Part shown: one piece after another, positions 61,195 through 64,000 of the stretch
Numbering within the stretch: the stretch's first letter is position 1
How the letters are laid out: each line of letters starts with the position of its first letter
From: Phycisphaeraceae bacterium
GTDB taxonomy: Bacteria; Planctomycetota; Phycisphaerae; Phycisphaerales; Phycisphaeraceae
NCBI GenBank assembly: GCA_028277745.1
Contig: JANQFR010000098.1
Location: 1-64,000 of the forward strand
Length of the DNA stretch: 64,000 nt
Reading direction: 5' to 3'
Notes under the pieces: generated by a model
What the model was told of the DNA's origin: nothing
Databases searched by the model: none
The model's input: only the letters and a program-made list of their open reading frames with translations
Program-made: the position numbers and the translations under genes

Positions 61195-61803
61195 TCAAAA
61201 GAAAAGCCTCGGCAACAATCCAAGGGCGTAGGCAATCACCAATGCGATACTCCACCAAAACACATCCCACAACCGAAAAAGAGCTTGCGGGCTGTGGTCC
61301 CGGAGGACCGGGGTCTGAGCGGAATAGATGTAATCCTGGACCAGCCCGCGTTTTTCGGATGGGCTCAACTCAGCGATGCGCTTCATCACCAGGTCGTGGT
61401 GCGTCAGATAAGGCTCCGCCCCCTGATCGGCAAGGCCTCCATCCTGGCCGAGGCTGACCAGGACCGCCTGATAAACCAGTTCACGATCGTTCGCGACTTC
61501 GCGTGTGCTGACGTAATAGCCGCTTAACTGGCTGGCCAGGACGCGGCTGAACAGCAACACCACAAAGGTGAGGGCCAGAGCGAAACGTGCGGATTGAAAC
61601 GACGGGTAGAACGGGACCCTGCGCACCAGGAGGCCGACCGCAACGCCGACCAGCGGGCCCGCCCAGACGAGCCGCGCCCCCAGGATGTTGACGAGCACCG
61701 CCCAGACGCATCCGATCCCGACGGCGATCAGAACCACCCATACCGCTTCCCGGTGTTCACCGATGAAACCTTGAACGCCGGCGTCTGGTTGATGCAGGTC
61801 CAA
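61195..61803 (-). CDS. Membrane protein of unknown function
   Basis: 202 residues from a weak TTG at 61803; the start is uncertain and no Shine-Dalgarno is seen. Hydrophobic helices lie at about 20-60 (two), 70-88, and 180-200. A hydrophilic loop (about 95-175: STREVANDRELVYQAVLVSLGQ) lies between. No family recognised. It begins 12 nt after the prepilin-like gene's stop and is probably co-transcribed with it. Confidence 0.65.
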   Translation of the reverse strand: MDLHQPDAGVQGFIGEHREAVWVVLIAVGIGCVWAVLVNILGARLVWAGPLVGVAVGLLVRRVPFYPSFQSARFALALTFVVLLFSRVLASQLSGYYVSTREVANDRELVYQAVLVSLGQDGGLADQGAEPYLTHHDLVMKRIAELSPSEKRGLVQDYIYSAQTPVLRDHSPQALFRLWDVFWWSIALVIAYALGLLPRLFF

Positions 61804-61815
61804 AAGCGTGATCGC

Positions 61816-62601
61816 CTAGCGTGCAATCTTGGGGTGAAACTTGTTGTGGGTCCACTCGCCGGTTCCGGTTATCTCGTCATACGTGCCGGGGTCGTACACG
61901 TCTTTCCTCCGGAACGGCTCGACGTGGCCGTCCACAAAACTCCACTGCGGAACGTTGCCGTGGCGGGTCACTTCGACTTGTAGTCGGAACTGAAAATCGA
62001 TGTTTCCATCTACATCCGTGCCGAAATGAGGCGCAAAAATGTAATCAACGATCCCGCTGGTCTCGGTCAGTTCCCCGTAAACGATGGTGTTGCTCGGCAC
62101 ATCGATCTCTTCAAGGCTTTCTCCGAATCGGGGGACAGAGGGCCAGCGTCGCTCCAACAAAAGGACATCGTCTGACACGATGGAGTTGATCCCGTAGCTC
62201 ACTTCGCGCACCCGGCCGGGGAACCAGGGCGGCGGCGTCTCCCAATACGGGCTCGCGTCGCTCGGACACACCGCCAGGTCATGCGTGTCAACATACGGCT
62301 TCATGGTGTAAACCCAGCTGTCGAAAGGATTCGTCGGGTGCCAGGGGGCGATCGGGAAACGGGCCTTGGGGAACCGCTTCCGGGGGTCGTCATTGACATA
62401 GATCAACGTGACGGTGGTGAGTTGTTTCAGGTTGCTGGCACAGACCGCCGCCCGGCCGCGGTCCCGGGCTTGCGACAGCACGGGGAGCACGAGCCCCATC
62501 AAAAGGCTGATGATCGCGATGACGACCAGAATCTCGATGAGTGAGAAGCCTTGGCCAAACGCCCCGCCCCCGGCGCCGCGATAGCGATGAGTGCGATACA
62601 T
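61816..62601 (-). CDS. Prepilin-like protein with intact H-X9-DG motif
   Basis: 261 residues from ATG 62601 (AAGGAA upstream). The leader is FGQGFSLIEILVVIAIISLL, a type IV prepilin signal with Ser and Ile variants. RHGNVPQWSFVDGHVEPF has the complete H-X9-DG motif. Middle VCASNLKQLTTVTLIYVNDD corresponds to the Cys-Ser-Asn-x-x-Gln-Leu segment of the other prepilin-like proteins here. It follows a 56-residue membrane-protein gene by 28 nt. Confidence 0.83.
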   Translation of the reverse strand: MYRTHRYRGAGGGAFGQGFSLIEILVVIAIISLLMGLVLPVLSQARDRGRAAVCASNLKQLTTVTLIYVNDDPRKRFPKARFPIAPWHPTNPFDSWVYTMKPYVDTHDLAVCPSDASPYWETPPPWFPGRVREVSYGINSIVSDDVLLLERRWPSVPRFGESLEEIDVPSNTIVYGELTETSGIVDYIFAPHFGTDVDGNIDFQFRLQVEVTRHGNVPQWSFVDGHVEPFRRKDVYDPGTYDEITGTGEWTHNKFHPKIAR

Positions 62602-62629
62602 AAAACCATTCCTTATGTTGCTGCGTGAT

Positions 62630-62800
62630 CTACGGCACAACATGGCCCGCCGGACGTTTCCGCTTCTGCATCGATAAAATCACCGCGATGAACGCCGCTA
62701 TCGTCATTATGACCGATACGCCGGCAAAAAACCACGCCCAACCGCTTCCCGCGGCTTCGGCGTTGACGGGGTTTCGGTCGGCAGGCCCATCGTTCGCCAT
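62630..62800 (-). CDS. 56-residue single-pass membrane protein
   Basis: Starts MANDGPADRNPVNAEAAGSG, then one transmembrane helix (WAWFFAGVSVIMTIAAFIAV), then a basic tail (SMQKRKRPAGHVVP). Negative and flexible outside, positive inside by the positive-inside rule. Shine-Dalgarno is weak. Same strand as and immediately upstream of the prepilin-like gene, so possibly a small partner. No family recognised. Confidence 0.55.
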   Translation of the reverse strand: MANDGPADRNPVNAEAAGSGWAWFFAGVSVIMTIAAFIAVILSMQKRKRPAGHVVP

Positions 62801-62870
62801 AGGGGGAGCCGCCTATGGTTGACCCGTCCAGCGCTGGCGTTGAGCCTGATCTTTAAACAGACATCTTTTC

Positions 62871-63161
62871 TTACAGGCTCACGACCTGCTCGATCGCTTT
62901 CGCCATCGCCGCGTCGCTGTCGCTGATCTTGTCGCCGAGGTCGTGGGTGCACAGGCTGATCGTCACCCGGCTATAGACGTTGAACAGCTCGGGGTGGTGG
63001 TTCATCGCCTCGGCCTCGAAGCCGACGCGCACGATGAAGCCCATCGCCTCGCGGAACGAGCTGAAGGTATAGGTCTTGGTGAGCTTGTCGCCCTCGCGCG
63101 ACCAGCCGGGCAGCGCGGTGAGGGCGTCGGTGATCTGCGGATCGGTGAGCGGAATGGGCAT
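62871..63161 (-). CDS. phhB: 4a-hydroxytetrahydrobiopterin dehydratase (PCD/DCoH)
   Basis: 96 residues from ATG 63161, GGAG 6 nt upstream. LPGWSREGDKLTKTYTFSSFREAMGFIVRVG, AEAMNHHPELFNVYSRVTISLCTHD and GDKISDSDAAMAKAIE are the full PCD signature with the active-site His pair. It dehydrates carbinolamine to regenerate pterin cofactor after aromatic amino acid hydroxylation. A longer reading through the upstream gene is antisense. Divergent from pdxH by 48 bases. Confidence 0.94.
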   Translation of the reverse strand: MPIPLTDPQITDALTALPGWSREGDKLTKTYTFSSFREAMGFIVRVGFEAEAMNHHPELFNVYSRVTISLCTHDLGDKISDSDAAMAKAIEQVVSL

Positions 63162-63196
63162 GGCGGTCTCCTTCAGAGGCGGGAGGGGGATACCGG

Positions 63197-63202
63197 TACA
63201 AT
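63197..63202 (+). promoter_or_regulatory. Putative -10 box for leaderless pdxH transcript
   Basis: TACAAT 7 nt before ATG 63210; no convincing -35. Confidence 0.5.
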
Positions 63203-63209
63203 AGCCCAC

Positions 63210-63854
63210 ATGCCGATGCAAGACATGCGCCGCGGCTACGAACAGGCAGCCCTGCGCGAATCCGACATGCTGGCCGACCCGATCGCGCAGTTCGAGGCGT
63301 GGTTCGAGCAGGCGGTCGCCGCGAACCCGACCGACTGGCACGAGCCCAACGCCATGACGCTGGCGACCGCGACGCCCGACGGCGGGCCGTCGGCGCGGGT
63401 CGTGCTGCTCAAGGGCGTGGCCGACGGGGGGTTTCACTTCTACACCAACTACGGCTCGCGTAAGGGCCGGGAGATCGCCGCCAACCCGCGGGTCGCGCTG
63501 ACGTTCTTCTGGCCCTGGATCGAGCGGCAGGTCCGGATCGAGGGCGAGGCGGCCAAGGTGTCGCGCGAGGCGTCGGAGGCGTATTTCCATAGCCGGCCGC
63601 GCGGCAGCCAGCTCGGCGCGGCCGCGTCGGCGCAGTCCAGCTTCGTCCCCGACCGTGACGCGCTCGAGGCCCGGCTCGCCGAGCTGGAGCGTCTTTACGG
63701 GCAAGCGCAGGTCCCCCTGCCGGACAACTGGGGCGGCTACGCCGTGACGCCGACGCGGATCGAGTTCTGGCAGGGCCGGTCCAACCGCCTGCACGACCGG
63801 CTGGAATACGTGAAGCAAGAAGGCGGCTGGGCGATGCGGCGGTTGTCGCCGTGA
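63210..63854 (+). CDS. pdxH: Pyridoxamine 5'-phosphate oxidase
   Basis: 214 residues, the usual length, from ATG 63210. FMN-binding and substrate motifs: EPNAMTLATATPDGGPSARVVLLKG, FHFYTNYGSRKGREIAANPRVALTFFW, RQVRIEGEAAKVS, RPRGSQLGAAAS, and PDNWGGYAVTPTRIEFWQGRSNRLHDR at the C-terminus. It makes pyridoxal 5'-phosphate from PNP/PMP with FMN and O2. It begins MPMQDMRRGYEQAALRESD, a normal PdxH opening. Confidence 0.96.
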   Translation: MPMQDMRRGYEQAALRESDMLADPIAQFEAWFEQAVAANPTDWHEPNAMTLATATPDGGPSARVVLLKGVADGGFHFYTNYGSRKGREIAANPRVALTFFWPWIERQVRIEGEAAKVSREASEAYFHSRPRGSQLGAAASAQSSFVPDRDALEARLAELERLYGQAQVPLPDNWGGYAVTPTRIEFWQGRSNRLHDRLEYVKQEGGWAMRRLSP

Positions 63855-63872
63855 GACGAACGTTCGGCGCCA

Positions 63873-63896
63873 AGCCCCGGAAACGCTTCCGGGGCT
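63873..63896. terminator. Hairpin after pdxH
   Basis: AGCCCCGGAA and TTCCGGGGCT around a 4-base loop, 18 nt after the pdxH stop. No strong T tract, so it may be a repeat rather than a terminator. Confidence 0.45.
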
Positions 63897-63932
63897 CCGG
63901 GAACGCGGCCGTCACCGGGTTTCGTGAGGGTT

Positions 63933-63938
63933 TACAAT
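63933..63938 (+). promoter_or_regulatory. Putative -10 box before the last gene
   Basis: TACAAT 6 nt before ATG 63945. Confidence 0.4.
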
Positions 63939-63944
63939 GCGGCC

Positions 63945-64000
63945 ATGTTGCCAACGATGCGACAGCGGCTGTTGATCGGGATCGTGTGTGCGGCGGGGAC
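63945..64000 (+). CDS. Start of an unidentified gene, partial
   Basis: ATG 63945 opens MLPTMRQRLLIGIVCAAG, which looks like a signal peptide or N-terminal membrane helix, and runs off the right edge. The upstream TACAAT supports a real start. Nothing more can be said. Confidence 0.45.
   Translation, partial: MLPTMRQRLLIGIVCAAG

Overview
The window is a high-GC, densely coded chromosomal segment of a diderm bacterium, most probably a planctomycete of the class Phycisphaerae. The evidence is indirect but consistent. Five prepilin-like proteins carry the FTLIELLVVI N-terminus with H-X9-DG-type tails. A PEP-CTERM protein lies near a PEP-CTERM-type CAAX protease. There are type I sulfatases, an LpxC-FabZ fusion, paired small zinc-ribbon membrane proteins (CGYxxxGL...CPECGADLR), and a planctomycete-style Y1-transposase-like gene. 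I saw no rRNA, tRNA, CRISPR array or prophage.

Layout. 1-5.2 kb: a partial release-factor-like gene, the CPBP protease, three prepilin-like genes and a PEP-CTERM protein. 5.8-9.4 kb: cbpA-like J-protein and clpB. 9.5-12.3 kb: translationally coupled maf-lpxK-MRJP-like lipoprotein. 12.4-15.8 kb: a ParA ATPase fused to a glycogen-binding-type domain, followed by an unrecognised Pro/Glu-rich partner. 16-18.6 kb: an NMT1/THI5-type ABC importer. 18.7-21.8 kb: a GH43-like protein, an IclR regulator and a sulfatase. 21.8-30.3 kb: an outer-membrane biogenesis cluster (bamA, two ompH/skp, lpxD, DinB-like, lpxC-fabZ, lpxA, sugar epimerase). 30.6-33.0 kb: pyruvate dehydrogenase E1 alpha and beta with a tiny membrane-protein gene between them. 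33.0-33.7 kb: a transposase-like gene framed by two identical palindromes. 33.7-38.4 kb: lepB, then a LacI regulator, prepilin-like gene and sulfatase. 38.4-40.8 kb: ftsY and an MFS transporter. 40.9-55.4 kb: one long minus-strand cluster of eight genes combining two MacB-type ATPases, two FtsX-type permeases (one fused to a degenerate M28 peptidase domain), a PqqD-like protein, an unknown protein and two large polytopic membrane proteins. 55.6-57.5 kb: divergent AraC regulator and phytanoyl-CoA-dioxygenase-like protein. 57.6-64 kb: zinc-ribbon proteins, TlyA-like methyltransferase, M42 peptidase, unknown membrane proteins, a prepilin-like gene, pterin dehydratase, pdxH and the start of a further gene.

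The most unusual items are (i) the transposase-like gene at 33.08-33.68 kb, bounded by copies of a palindrome that also occurs alone at 21.75 kb, which looks like a REP/RAYT-type system; (ii) the eight-gene envelope cluster at 40.9-55.4 kb; (iii) the ParA-glycogen-binding fusion with its companion; (iv) a repeated promoter layout, TACAAT-like hexamers 6-8 nt before start codons, suggesting leaderless transcripts; and (v) shared or palindromic operators before the LacI, IclR and AraC genes. Family names come from my reading of motifs; no database search was run.
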